Source: Pyrobaculum sp. (GTDB lineage: Archaea > Thermoproteota > Thermoprotei > Thermoproteales > Thermoproteaceae). Taken from it: a DNA stretch of 9,500 nucleotides. The number at the start of each line of letters is the position of its first letter. Within the stretch, counting starts at the first letter, position 1. Where the stretch lies: contig WYEI01000206.1 in assembly GCA_009903905.1 (NCBI GenBank), positions 1 through 9,500 on the forward strand. Reading direction: 5' to 3'. The position numbers and the translations under genes are program-made. This document shows, piece by piece, positions 1 to 6,890 of the stretch. The notes under the pieces were generated by a model that was given only the letters and a program-made list of their open reading frames with translations, had not been told where the DNA came from and ran no database searches.

Positions 1-463
1 TGGGATGCGTCATCTTAGTCTCCGCCCTAAACACGCTGACGATTTGATACAGCCTAAGCGGGAGGTCCTTGTAGTCTTGTATCCACAGCTTCACCATAGG
101 CATAATGGCTGTTTCTGACGTGGGCCTCAGCACAAGCCTCTCGCCGGCCTCGCCGCCTTTAGAGACCCAAAACACCTCCTTCTCGAAACCCCGTATGTGT
201 TGCGACTCCTTACCGAAAAACTCGTAGGGGATAAACACGGGAAACAACACCTCCTCGTGGCCGGTCTCGTCGTGGAGACGACGGATTAAATTCTCTACAT
301 TTCGCCGAAGCTTCATGCCGTAAGGCCGCCACACGTACGCGCCCTTTACGGGGTAACGCACGTCGTAGAGCTCCGCCTCGCGCAGAAGCCAGTGAAACCA
401 CTCTATTAAGTTCTCCCTAAGCTTCTCCCTGCGGTGAGGCCTTGCCTCTCTGATAAGCTCCAT
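1..463 (-). CDS. proS: Prolyl-tRNA synthetase, N-terminal part (runs off the window)
   Basis: Class II aminoacyl-tRNA synthetase that charges tRNA-Pro with proline in the cytoplasm. The first 154 residues are present, starting [15 protein letters not shown] at an ATG; the rest lies beyond position 1. Visible family signatures are YVWRPYGMK (about 43-51), the catalytic-core motif RPTSET (113-118) and the motif 2 stretch [10 protein letters not shown] (145-154), typical of the archaeal/eukaryotic-type ProRS. An A/T-rich element (taaataaaaa, about 483-492) lies about 22-25 nt before the ATG and overlaps the stop codon of the methyltransferase gene, so the mRNA is probably leaderless. The assignment comes from recognition of the conserved sequence and is near certain. 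Confidence 0.96.
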   Translation of the reverse strand, partial: MELIREARPHRREKLRENLIEWFHWLLREAELYDVRYPVKGAYVWRPYGMKLRRNVENLIRRLHDETGHEEVLFPVFIPYEFFGKESQHIRGFEKEVFWVSKGGEAGERLVLRPTSETAIMPMVKLWIQDYKDLPLRLYQIVSVFRAETKMTHP

Positions 464-492
464 GCCGCTGCCTTAAGAAATCTAAATAAAAA

Positions 493-1257
493 TTATCCCC
501 GCCTAGCCGACAGTATCCAGCCGGTGTGCACCACGTCGAAAGTTTCAGGTCGTAGCTCGCCGACCACCGGCTTCCAGCGGCGCAGAAACACCTCATAAAT
601 AGAGACGTCGTAGAAACCAGCCCTTTTCAGCCCCTCTACGCTCTTGCTCATGTGTTCAACTGTGGTGGAGAAAATCACGACGGTGCCCCCCGGCTTCAAC
701 GCCTCCACGGCGTGGTCCAGAGCGTTCCAGGGGTCGCCCATGTCCAGGACAACTGCGTCAACCCGCACCGAGCCGAAGCCAAACTTCACAACATCTCTCA
801 ACTGAAGATCTACGTAGTCCATAAGGCCAATGTTTTTGAGGTTCCTCACGGCGATGCGCAGATGATCGACCCTCTTTTCAAAACTGTAGACAAGCCCCCA
901 AGGCCTCACGTACCAGGCCAAAACGGCTGTTAAGAACCCCGAGCCCGTCCCCGCCTCAGCCACCACCGAGCCGGGGCCCACCGCCGCGGCCTTGACTATG
1001 TAAACGGCGTCTTTAGGGTATATGGCCTGGGCACCTAGACGAAATTTATGTTCAATCACGTCGAAAACCGTGGCCGGCACAGCCCTAAACCTCACTCCAA
1101 TGGACGAAACCACCGAGAAGCCATGAGGCGCCCCCACCAAGACGTCAGTATCGACATACCCCCTGATCGTCTGCACCTCCCCGCCTCCCGCCCTCACCAC
1201 AGTCCTAAACCCCCCACGCTCCTCAACCAACAAGACCCAATCACCCCGTCTAAACAC
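493..1257 (-). CDS. trmI: tRNA (adenine-N1)-methyltransferase, TrmI family
   Basis: Predicted SAM-dependent enzyme making m1A at position 58 (and 57 in some archaeal tRNAs) of the T loop; the family acts as a homotetramer. I chose the GTG at 1255-1257, giving 254 residues, close to the length I recall for archaeal TrmI. Visible features: N-terminal small domain with FRRGDWVLLVE (2-12), IYPKDA (79-84) matching the family's 'HPKDA' signature, SAM-binding motif I EAGTGSG (101-107), an acidic residue after the next strand (E127), the LDMGDP loop (171-176) equivalent to the catalytic LDLPxP, and the C-terminal RPETFDVVHTG. The frame stays open upstream to a GTG at 1374, but those 39 residues fit no part of the family. 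The tttaaaaa box at 1276-1283 lies 22 nt before the chosen start. Confidence 0.88.
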   Translation of the reverse strand: MFRRGDWVLLVEERGGFRTVVRAGGGEVQTIRGYVDTDVLVGAPHGFSVVSSIGVRFRAVPATVFDVIEHKFRLGAQAIYPKDAVYIVKAAAVGPGSVVAEAGTGSGFLTAVLAWYVRPWGLVYSFEKRVDHLRIAVRNLKNIGLMDYVDLQLRDVVKFGFGSVRVDAVVLDMGDPWNALDHAVEALKPGGTVVIFSTTVEHMSKSVEGLKRAGFYDVSIYEVFLRRWKPVVGELRPETFDVVHTGWILSARRG

Positions 1258-1275
1258 AGAGAAGACTCCCCCTTG

Positions 1276-1283
1276 TTTAAAAA
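1276..1283 (-). promoter_or_regulatory. TATA box of the TrmI-type methyltransferase gene
   Basis: The sequence tttaaaaa (TTTTTAAA on the minus strand) is centred about 22 nt upstream of the GTG at 1257. That spacing matches the other promoters in this window and supports the 254-residue start. The rest of the 138-nt gap up to the neighbouring stop at 1396 contains a 10-bp palindrome, GCCTCGAGGC, but no other feature I can support. Confidence 0.6.
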
Positions 1284-1395
1284 CTAGTGCTACGCTACGT
1301 TCAGCACCGCCGTTGCGTTTTAGATGTGCGCCAACACCTGTTTTGAAGAGCGCCTCGAGGCATCGGCAACTCACAACGGTCTCCAGCCGTAAGCC

Positions 1396-2091
1396 TCAGA
1401 ACTTGACGACGAGATACCACTTTCTGAAGTACCTCATCGCGGCGGCGACGTCTGTATTCCTCCTTGTAGCGGCTGCTCTATAGCTAGTCAGCAACACGTC
1501 GCCCTCCTCAAACCCCGCGGCCGAGGCGGAGATCGCCAACGGCACAACCACATCCGGCAACACCCTATACAGAGGCTCCCCTCCCCTGCTCCTCAAGACT
1601 AGGCACAGCTTATGAAGCTCCGGCAACACCTCCATAAGCAAGTCACATTTAGGAACGCCGCCGAGCCTTATCCCCAACATAGAGTTAGTCAAAACATCGA
1701 GCTCATCCCCTCCAATCCTCATGGACAGGTAAGAAACCACCTCAGGAGTAACTACTCTAGAAAGCCGGAATCTAAGAAGGCTCCGCGGCGGCAAGATCGA
1801 AGTGCCGACAACGGCTAAGTAGGTCAACTCCGCGGCAAGCCCCCGCAACACCCGCCTCACTCTATCGTCTAAAAGAGACAACACGACGAAGAGAGACAAA
1901 CCCCATAAATAGCCGACATACAACGCAGTGGCCGTAAACGCCGGCTCACGGCGCCTCGCGGGTAAGACAACGGCCATGAAAACCCAGAAAGCCGCCTCCC
2001 CAAGACTTGAGAAACACTTGAAAAATAAAGAAGACAGAAACAGACCTCCAACAAATACGAGCTCTAGACACGCTGTAAAACTTAAAAACAC
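1396..2091 (-). CDS. Hypothetical membrane protein
   Basis: I do not recognise this protein. The longest reading, from the GTG at 2091, gives 231 residues. It has hydrophobic segments at about 8-24, 33-45 and 55-73 and a further one near 87-103. A mostly soluble second half follows, ending in a basic/aromatic tail (RYFRKWYLVVKF). The start is uncertain: the GTG overlaps the TATA box of the divergent tRNA gene and cannot be a leaderless start from it. The next in-frame start is the ATG at 1975-1977 (193 residues), with a GGGGAGG sequence roughly 15 nt upstream. The gene lies on the same strand as the downstream methyltransferase, 138 nt away, with a separate promoter between them. Codon use and length suggest a real gene, but the first 38 residues are doubtful. 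Confidence 0.6.
   Translation of the reverse strand: MFLSFTACLELVFVGGLFLSSLFFKCFSSLGEAAFWVFMAVVLPARRREPAFTATALYVGYLWGLSLFVVLSLLDDRVRRVLRGLAAELTYLAVVGTSILPPRSLLRFRLSRVVTPEVVSYLSMRIGGDELDVLTNSMLGIRLGGVPKCDLLMEVLPELHKLCLVLRSRGGEPLYRVLPDVVVPLAISASAAGFEEGDVLLTSYRAAATRRNTDVAAAMRYFRKWYLVVKF
2082..2088 (+). promoter_or_regulatory. TATA box of the tRNA-Arg gene
   Basis: The sequence ttaaaaa is centred 24 nt upstream of the first base of the mature tRNA (2109), the expected TATA spacing for an archaeal tRNA gene. It is A/T-only and nearly symmetric, so it could also recruit transcription towards the minus-strand membrane-protein gene. No start codon sits at the matching distance on that side. Confidence 0.6.
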
Positions 2092-2140
2092 GAGACATGT
2101 GGAAAACGGGGCCCGTAGCTCAGTCAGGATAGAGCGGCGG

Positions 2141-2165
2141 AGGACCCAGCCTCCGGTCCGCCGTG
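2141..2165 (+). other. tRNA intron 1 (anticodon stem, position 30/31)
   Basis: This 25-nt intron fits the splicing endonuclease substrate. The central 4-bp helix is CGGC (2135-2138) with GCCG (2160-2163). The two 3-nt bulges are GGA (2139-2141) and TGC (2164-2166), cut after the second base. The inner stem is GGACC/GGTCC (2142-2146/2155-2159) with an 8-nt loop, and the outer exon helix is GAG/CTC (2132-2134/2167-2169). Removal restores an anticodon stem with four standard pairs and one G-U. Confidence 0.9.
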
Positions 2166-2191
2166 CCTCCTAAGCCGTAGGTCGTGGGTTC

Positions 2192-2210
2192 ACGGCGAGA
2201 GCCGGCCTAC
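2192..2210 (+). other. tRNA intron 2 (T loop, position 56/57)
   Basis: This 19-nt intron interrupts the T loop. It is almost entirely a CGGC-GAGA-GCCG tetraloop hairpin (2193-2204). The central helix is GGGT (2186-2189) with GCCT (2205-2208), containing two G-U pairs. The bulges are TCA (2190-2192) and ACG (2209-2211), cut after the second base. The outer helix is weak (one good pair), so this is a relaxed motif. Removal leaves the standard T loop TTCGAAT. Confidence 0.85.
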
Positions 2211-2267
2211 GAATCCCACCGGGCCCGCCATCTTCTTGACACACAGAGCCCCCACAGCGTACTTCGG

Positions 2268-2978
2268 TTACGTGGCCGCTGGCTTTTCGTGTCGCCTCTT
2301 GAGGCGGGGGTATGTCTTTAGGAGGATGTAGTGGGCTAGTAGCGCCGTCGACACGGCAACGAGGACTCCGGTCCAGAGGGTTGTATCCACCGACATGTAG
2401 GAGCTACTTACGGTTACTGGCCTGGAGTATAAGTTTTCTATTGGGTAGGTGACTGTGTCTGGTGATATGGCGTAGCTAATCGTGTCCGCTTCTGTTGCGG
2501 CGTCGTTCTTAGGCGGACTTCTCGGCGGGTTTACGAACTTCCTGCGGTAGGGGGTCTTGGGCGGCTTGTCGCCTAGCGCGTACCAAGTGACGAGCGTGAA
2601 GTTTCCTTTGGTGATGGGTGTTCTGCCCACCGCCAGCTCCACCACCGCCTTACTTGTCCCGTTTTGCACCTCCAGCGTCCATTTCTCTAGGCCGGGGGGC
2701 GCACCCGGCGGGCTGTGTGTAAGGGCTTCGCTGGGTATGTGCAGTATGTACCTAGACATGTTGTAGTATGGCATCGGCGTCCACTGCCCAGCGGCGGCTA
2801 TGTAGGTGTCGATGTACTCCGGGACGTAGGTCACGTGGACTGGCACCCACTCTTCCCCGTCCCACGCATATATGTGTAGGCCGTCTAGGTCGGGGCCGCC
2901 TTCTACGTAAACCTCCACATAGCCAGCAACCACGGCTACGGACAGCGACAACACCACCAGCGGAATGTCCTTCAACAT
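2268..2978 (-). CDS. Predicted secreted, C-terminally membrane-anchored protein
   Basis: I do not recognise the family. The 236-residue product has a hydrophobic signal-like N-terminus (about 5-18, PLVVLSLSVAVVAG), an extracellular region rich in Tyr, Pro and Thr, and one C-terminal transmembrane segment (about 201-220). A short basic tail, KTYPRLKRRHEK, follows, the layout of a type I surface protein. Three N-glycosylation sequons are visible: N73-M-S, N106-G-T and N126-F-T. A Pro-rich segment (139-156) could be a linker, and a Ser/Thr/Tyr-rich stalk precedes the anchor. The ATG at 2976-2978 lies 22 nt after a TATA box (2997-3003), implying a leaderless mRNA. Its 3' end converges on the tRNA gene, 37 nt away. 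It may be a cell-envelope protein; no catalytic motif is seen. Confidence 0.75.
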   Translation of the reverse strand: MLKDIPLVVLSLSVAVVAGYVEVYVEGGPDLDGLHIYAWDGEEWVPVHVTYVPEYIDTYIAAAGQWTPMPYYNMSRYILHIPSEALTHSPPGAPPGLEKWTLEVQNGTSKAVVELAVGRTPITKGNFTLVTWYALGDKPPKTPYRRKFVNPPRSPPKNDAATEADTISYAISPDTVTYPIENLYSRPVTVSSSYMSVDTTLWTGVLVAVSTALLAHYILLKTYPRLKRRHEKPAAT

Positions 2979-2996
2979 GTCTCAAAAGAAAGCGGC

Positions 2997-3003
2997 TTAT
3001 AAA
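2997..3003 (-). promoter_or_regulatory. TATA box of the surface-protein gene
   Basis: The sequence ttataaa (TTTATAA on the minus strand) is centred 22 nt before the ATG at 2978, consistent with a leaderless transcript. Confidence 0.6.
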
Positions 3004-3082
3004 CATGCCTTCCGTGCCGGCGCGGTTGTTGCGCCGACGGAGGCGGCGGTGGATGTGTGGATTACGTATTTGCTGGCTGGGG

Positions 3083-3712
3083 CTATGTTCGTTCTGCGTA
3101 GCGGCCTGATGCTCTTATTTTCGCCACTTCTTTTTCCACGGCGTTTGCCCTTTGGCCCATTTCTTCTCTGTAGCCTGTCCAGAAGAGGTCTCTTAGCTTC
3201 TCGGCTTTGTCCCCGTAGAGGTCCAGCGTCCTCAGCAAGACGTTTACGTCTCTTGCCATCAATATGGCTGTCCTGCGCGTCCACCCCCGCCGTATGTCGC
3301 CCAGTCCGAAGTCTATGAAGTAGAGGTCTCCCCGCGACAGTATGATGTTTGTGGGGGCTAGGTCTCCGTGTATCAGCCCGGCGCGGTGCATCCTGCCCAC
3401 TAACACGCCTACGTCTCTCAGGTGGCTGTAGTCGCCGCGGTTGAGCAACTCGCGTAGGTTTTCTCCAGCTACGTACTCCATTATTATTACAGTTTCTTCG
3501 GGGTCGAAGAAATACACCGGGGGCACCTTGACGCCTATTGTATGGGCCATGTACATGTTCCGCACCTCGTTTATGGTCCTCCGCCTCCTTATCTGGTAGT
3601 CCAGGTTGGGGTCTCGGTATCTCTTCGGCTTGCGCCACTTCAAAACTGCCCTCATCCCGAACCAATCTACGACGTATATCTCGGCCTCTGCGCCCTTGGC
3701 TAGGAGGTCCAC
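3083..3712 (-). CDS. bud32: KEOPS complex protein kinase/ATPase Bud32
   Basis: Small atypical kinase of the KEOPS complex, which with Kae1, Cgi121 and Pcc1 makes N6-threonylcarbamoyladenosine (t6A) at A37 of tRNAs reading ANN codons; in archaea Bud32 acts mainly as an ATPase. It is 209 residues, the normal length for the stand-alone form. Motifs: glycine-poor loop KGAEAEIY (6-13), ATP-binding lysine in VLKW (K25), helix-C glutamate in TINEVRN (E49), catalytic loop HGDLAPTN (115-122, usually HGDLTTSN) and metal-binding DFGLG (134-138). The basic C-terminal tail is typical. The start is the GTG at 3710-3712, with AGGAGG four bases upstream and the shared TATA box 22 nt upstream. Kae1 is not adjacent. 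The downstream surface-protein gene has its own promoter. Confidence 0.95.
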   Translation of the reverse strand: MDLLAKGAEAEIYVVDWFGMRAVLKWRKPKRYRDPNLDYQIRRRRTINEVRNMYMAHTIGVKVPPVYFFDPEETVIIMEYVAGENLRELLNRGDYSHLRDVGVLVGRMHRAGLIHGDLAPTNIILSRGDLYFIDFGLGDIRRGWTRRTAILMARDVNVLLRTLDLYGDKAEKLRDLFWTGYREEMGQRANAVEKEVAKIRASGRYAERT

Positions 3713-3727
3713 GGCGCCTCCTAAAAT

Positions 3728-3740
3728 GTATTAAAAATAC
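3728..3740. promoter_or_regulatory. Shared palindromic TATA box between bud32 and the radical SAM gene
   Basis: The sequence gtatt-aaa-aatac is a perfect 5+5 bp inverted repeat around AAA, centred at 3734. The bud32 GTG (3712) is 22 nt to the left and the radical SAM GTG (3754) is 20 nt to the right. An AGGAGG also occurs 3-4 nt before each GTG (3717-3722 on the minus strand, 3745-3750 on the plus strand), making the intergenic region nearly mirror-symmetric. Confidence 0.65.
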
Positions 3741-3753
3741 GTATAGGAGGTAC

Positions 3754-4906
<1,153 letters not shown>

Positions 4907-4918
4907 GATTATTTGTAA

Positions 4919-5809
4919 TTATCTAAGGGTGTATATCCTGATCCCCATCTCGTGCCTTACGTCTATCTTTCCCGTCAGCATGAGGATCGCGGGTATATAC
5001 GGCGAGTCCTCGATCCGTCTCCTCGTCTGAGGCTCCTTGAGGGCGGCGCGCCACTCCTCGTGGATCTTCGCCGGTGGGGCAAGCCTAAGCGCTCTTTCTA
5101 GTAGCTTCGCAGTGGTCTTAATGCATCTCCCCTGGGGGCAGTCTTGTCCGCCTGCCACGACCTTTACCCCGTAGTAGACCATTGGTATCGTTATGCCGAG
5201 CCCCGTGTGGGGTTCTCTAAACAGAACCGCGGATCTGTTCCTCCGCCGCGACGCCAGCCGCCAGAGCTGTTGCGAAATTGTGTCAAGGTCGTCAATGCCG
5301 AAGACGCCGCTACGGATTATCCTGTCGGCGACCTCCTCCTCGTCCTCCCCCTTCACCTTTAAGGACCTGAGCTGAACCGCTAGGTCGAAGTCGTTGCCGT
5401 CTCCGCCGCCGCCGCCGAGGATCTTGGAGCTTAGGGTCTCTATAGGCTTCCCGTTGGTTAGTAGCTTCTCAACTCCTTCTACCTTCGTGCATGTATACAC
5501 CGAGAGAGAGGTGGAGTTCCCCGCGACGACGGACCTCACCAGGGGAGGTCCCGCGACCCAGCACTCCTTCTCCCCCACCAGTTTGTATATAGACGTGTGG
5601 AGGCGCGGGGCGTATTTCACCTCCGCTCCGTAGTTGTCCACAGCCTCCAACACCGCGATTTTGTTGAAGACGGGACCTGAGGTGAGGACCGACAGCTTGG
5701 TCTGCCTAGCCAGGCTGAGTACCCCGAGCCCTCCCAGCGGCGACGAGATCGCCAATATGTGGCGGGGCTTTAAGGTCTCTAGGCACTCTGGAAGAGATGT
5801 GCAGAGCAT
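4919..5809 (-). CDS. Hypothetical protein, possible degenerate PLD-like (HKD) domain
   Basis: The 296-residue protein is not recognised as a named family. Its N-terminal third (about 15-106) follows the pattern of a single phospholipase-D-like nuclease domain: an 'ISSPLGG' strand-turn, 'KLSVLT', then LHTSIYKL (70-77) where a catalytic L-H-x-K would sit. WVAGPPLVRSVVAGN (84-98) follows where 'VGSxNLT...N' would sit. The catalytic Lys is Ser73 and the usual Ser/Asn residues are Pro, so it would be inactive; this is inference. A glycine run (GGGGGDGND, from a ccg repeat at 5403-5417) separates it from a charged region resembling winged-helix or coiled segments, then an unassigned C-terminal half. 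The ATG at 5807-5809 lies 25 nt after the TATA box at 5830-5838. It converges with the radical SAM gene. Confidence 0.65.
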   Translation of the reverse strand: MLCTSLPECLETLKPRHILAISSPLGGLGVLSLARQTKLSVLTSGPVFNKIAVLEAVDNYGAEVKYAPRLHTSIYKLVGEKECWVAGPPLVRSVVAGNSTSLSVYTCTKVEGVEKLLTNGKPIETLSSKILGGGGGDGNDFDLAVQLRSLKVKGEDEEEVADRIIRSGVFGIDDLDTISQQLWRLASRRRNRSAVLFREPHTGLGITIPMVYYGVKVVAGGQDCPQGRCIKTTAKLLERALRLAPPAKIHEEWRAALKEPQTRRRIEDSPYIPAILMLTGKIDVRHEMGIRIYTLR

Positions 5810-5829
5810 GTCGGTTCCGTACTGGCTGG

Positions 5830-5838
5830 TATAAAAAT
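5830..5838 (-). promoter_or_regulatory. TATA box of the 296-residue protein gene
   Basis: The sequence tataaaaat (ATTTTTATA on the minus strand) is centred 25 nt before the ATG at 5809 and ends 14 nt downstream of the neighbouring small gene's stop codon. This gene therefore has its own promoter. Confidence 0.6.
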
Positions 5839-5851
5839 AATGCGCGGCGCC

Positions 5852-6004
5852 TTACTTCGCCCCCTTCTTTGCCAGATACTGCGCATATATGGGGCAACCG
5901 CTACCGCCGTTGTTGCAGTACTTCTCCAGCTGTTGCCTCCTCATGCGCCACTCCTCCGGGGGCATCAACACGCATCTAAGGCCGTCTGCGGTCGGGCGGA
6001 ACAT
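5852..6004 (-). CDS. Small 50-residue cysteine-containing protein
   Basis: Short ORF running from the ATG at 6002-6004 to the TAA at 5852-5854. The product begins MFRPTADGLRCVLMPPEEW and ends CPIYAQYLAKKGAK. Three cysteines are present (C11, C30, C37). The central part is a basic/amphipathic stretch, RMRRQQLEKYC. The function is unknown; the cysteine pattern could bind a metal if paired with another residue or as a dimer. Support for coding comes from clean Pyrobaculum-like codon use, its own space between two promoters, and a second, broken copy at 9040-9121 whose changes reveal the same reading frame in patches. The divergent TATA at 6036-6043 lies 35 nt upstream, so a short leader is possible. 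Confidence 0.7.
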   Translation of the reverse strand: MFRPTADGLRCVLMPPEEWRMRRQQLEKYCNNGGSGCPIYAQYLAKKGAK

Positions 6005-6035
6005 TAGACAGCGCACTGGACCACTTCTCTAAGTG

Positions 6036-6043
6036 TTTTTATA
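6036..6043 (+). promoter_or_regulatory. TATA box of the zinc-ribbon protein gene, possibly bidirectional
   Basis: The sequence tttttata is centred about 23 nt before the GTG at 6063, as at the other leaderless promoters here, and this decides the start of that gene. The only A/T-rich element between the two divergent genes is this one, so it may also serve the 50-residue gene on the minus strand. Confidence 0.6.
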
Positions 6044-6062
6044 CTTTGGCGTTCCGGTTGCC

Positions 6063-6605
6063 GTGGAGTGCGACGCCGTTGCGGGGTACCTCAAGGAACG
6101 CGGTCTAGAGGCCAAGCGTAGAGAGCTCGATTTTTTAGTCGCCTCCGTGGGGTCCCTGAGGCTGGGCTTCTGGTGCCCACGGGAGGAGTTCCCCGGTTTC
6201 GACGACGTGGAGGACCTCAAGAAGGTCTTGGGGCTTGATGCGCTGGATGTGTTGGTCGTCGTCTCATACAGGCCGTATGTCTTGGTGGACTACATAAACT
6301 CGCTCCTAGAAAGGGCACACAGGTGGTACGGCGTCAAGCTGGACATAAAGCTCCTAGGCGTAAGCTCAGTCGAGCTGGAGACGGGTCTAGAGGAGGCGCT
6401 CGGCCGCGCCTTGGTGGAGAAGCCTCAAAAGCTTGGCCCAGGCGTCGAGACCGAGTACCGCTGTCCTCAATGTGGAAAAGACGTGCTACGTCTATATAGG
6501 CAGGAGAGGTTCTTCTCCAAGAAATACCGGGGGAGAGTCATTGAGAGCATATACGCGTGCCCCGCCTGTAGCTTCAAAGCCAGGAGGATTGACTTACTCG
6601 ACTAG
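6063..6605 (+). CDS. Uncharacterised protein with C-terminal zinc ribbon
   Basis: The family is not recognised. The 180-residue product has a C-terminal zinc-ribbon pattern, CPQC (134-137) and CPAC (166-169), separated by a basic stretch, RLYRQERFFSKKYRGR. The N-terminal 120 residues look like an alpha/beta domain: repeated strand-like VLVVVSYRPYVLVDYI (about 65-80), helices with Glu/Lys, then KLDIKLLGVSS. A nucleic-acid or protein-binding role is possible but not shown. The frame is open from a GTG at 6033, but that codon lies inside the promoter's TATA element, so I prefer the GTG at 6063-6065. Divergent from the 50-residue gene. Confidence 0.75.
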   Translation: MECDAVAGYLKERGLEAKRRELDFLVASVGSLRLGFWCPREEFPGFDDVEDLKKVLGLDALDVLVVVSYRPYVLVDYINSLLERAHRWYGVKLDIKLLGVSSVELETGLEEALGRALVEKPQKLGPGVETEYRCPQCGKDVLRLYRQERFFSKKYRGRVIESIYACPACSFKARRIDLLD

Positions 6606-6678
6606 CTCTCAAACATAACAAATAATGTAAAGCAGGTAACCCTCTATAAAGCGTCTATCTACGACCCGCAACGCCCAG

Positions 6679-6879
6679 CTAGAGTATCCTCACGTATTCT
6701 CTCGCCGTCGTGGTGAATGCCAATAGCCCCTTGGGCCTGTATACTTCTCTAATCTTGTCTTCGTATGACTCGTACCGGCTGAAGACAAGCACCAGCTTTG
6801 CCTCCTTCGCCGAGCCGTCCCGCGCACCGAAAGCCTTCGACGGGGTGAGCGAGAGGCAAGTCTCAGAGCCGTCCCACAT
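6679..6879 (-). pseudogene. Short ORF, probably a fragment of an unrecognised gene
   Basis: The 66-codon frame encodes a protein-like sequence, with AKLVLVFSRYESYEDKIREV near the middle and a TTTAREYVRIL end. Codon use resembles the neighbouring genes. The nominal ATG at 6877-6879 overlaps another frame reading DILHPYMIEVYVG. A one-base shift would join that to DGSETCLSLTP of this ORF, suggesting a frameshifted, longer gene that reached at least 6905. No promoter at the usual distance is evident. Function unknown. It lies head-to-head with the permease remnant and overlaps its degraded start. Confidence 0.35.
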
Positions 6880-6890
6880 ATACCTCTATC

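Larger units (their letters stand above)
2109..2230 (+). tRNA. tRNA-Arg (anticodon CCU) with two introns, encoded CCA
   Basis: The 122-nt gene folds to a 78-nt tRNA after removal of 25 and 19 nt. Acceptor stem: GGGCCCG (2109-2115) with CGGGCCC (2220-2226), discriminator G, encoded CCA (2228-2230). D stem: GCTC/GAGC (2118-2121/2132-2135). Anticodon stem: GCGG (2137-2140) joined to C2166, pairing with GCCGT (2174-2178). The anticodon loop is C-T-CCT-A-A (2167-2173), so the anticodon is CCU and reads AGG. Variable loop is AGGTC; T stem GTGGG/CCCAC (2184-2188/2215-2219). T loop is TTC joined to GAAT. Intron 1 (2141-2165, position 30/31) fits a full bulge-helix-bulge motif. Intron 2 (2192-2210, position 56/57) fits a relaxed one. 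U36 and A37 predict t6A37 modification by KEOPS. Split anticodon stems and T loops are known in Thermoproteales tRNAs. Confidence 0.95.

Noticed and set aside
210..401. 63-codon minus-strand frame at the left end
   Set aside because: It is an out-of-frame shadow of prolyl-tRNA synthetase.
1258..1374. 39-residue N-terminal extension of the TrmI-type protein
   Set aside because: It contains the TATA box and does not resemble the family; the GTG at 1257 gives a normal-length protein.
2136..2162. Alternative reading of the tRNA with the GGCGGA/TCCGCC helix as anticodon stem (Arg CCG or other)
   Set aside because: It leaves no proper loop with T33 and an impossible variable region; the CCU reading satisfies every stem and a full bulge-helix-bulge motif.
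2997..3665. A 222-codon minus-strand frame overlapping bud32
   Set aside because: It is a shifted-frame shadow of the well-supported Bud32 gene, rich in Arg and Pro with no recognisable motifs.
3538..3753. N-terminal extension of the radical SAM protein
   Set aside because: The frame is open but lies antisense to the start of bud32 and crosses the shared promoter; family length and the AGGAGG point to the GTG at 3754.
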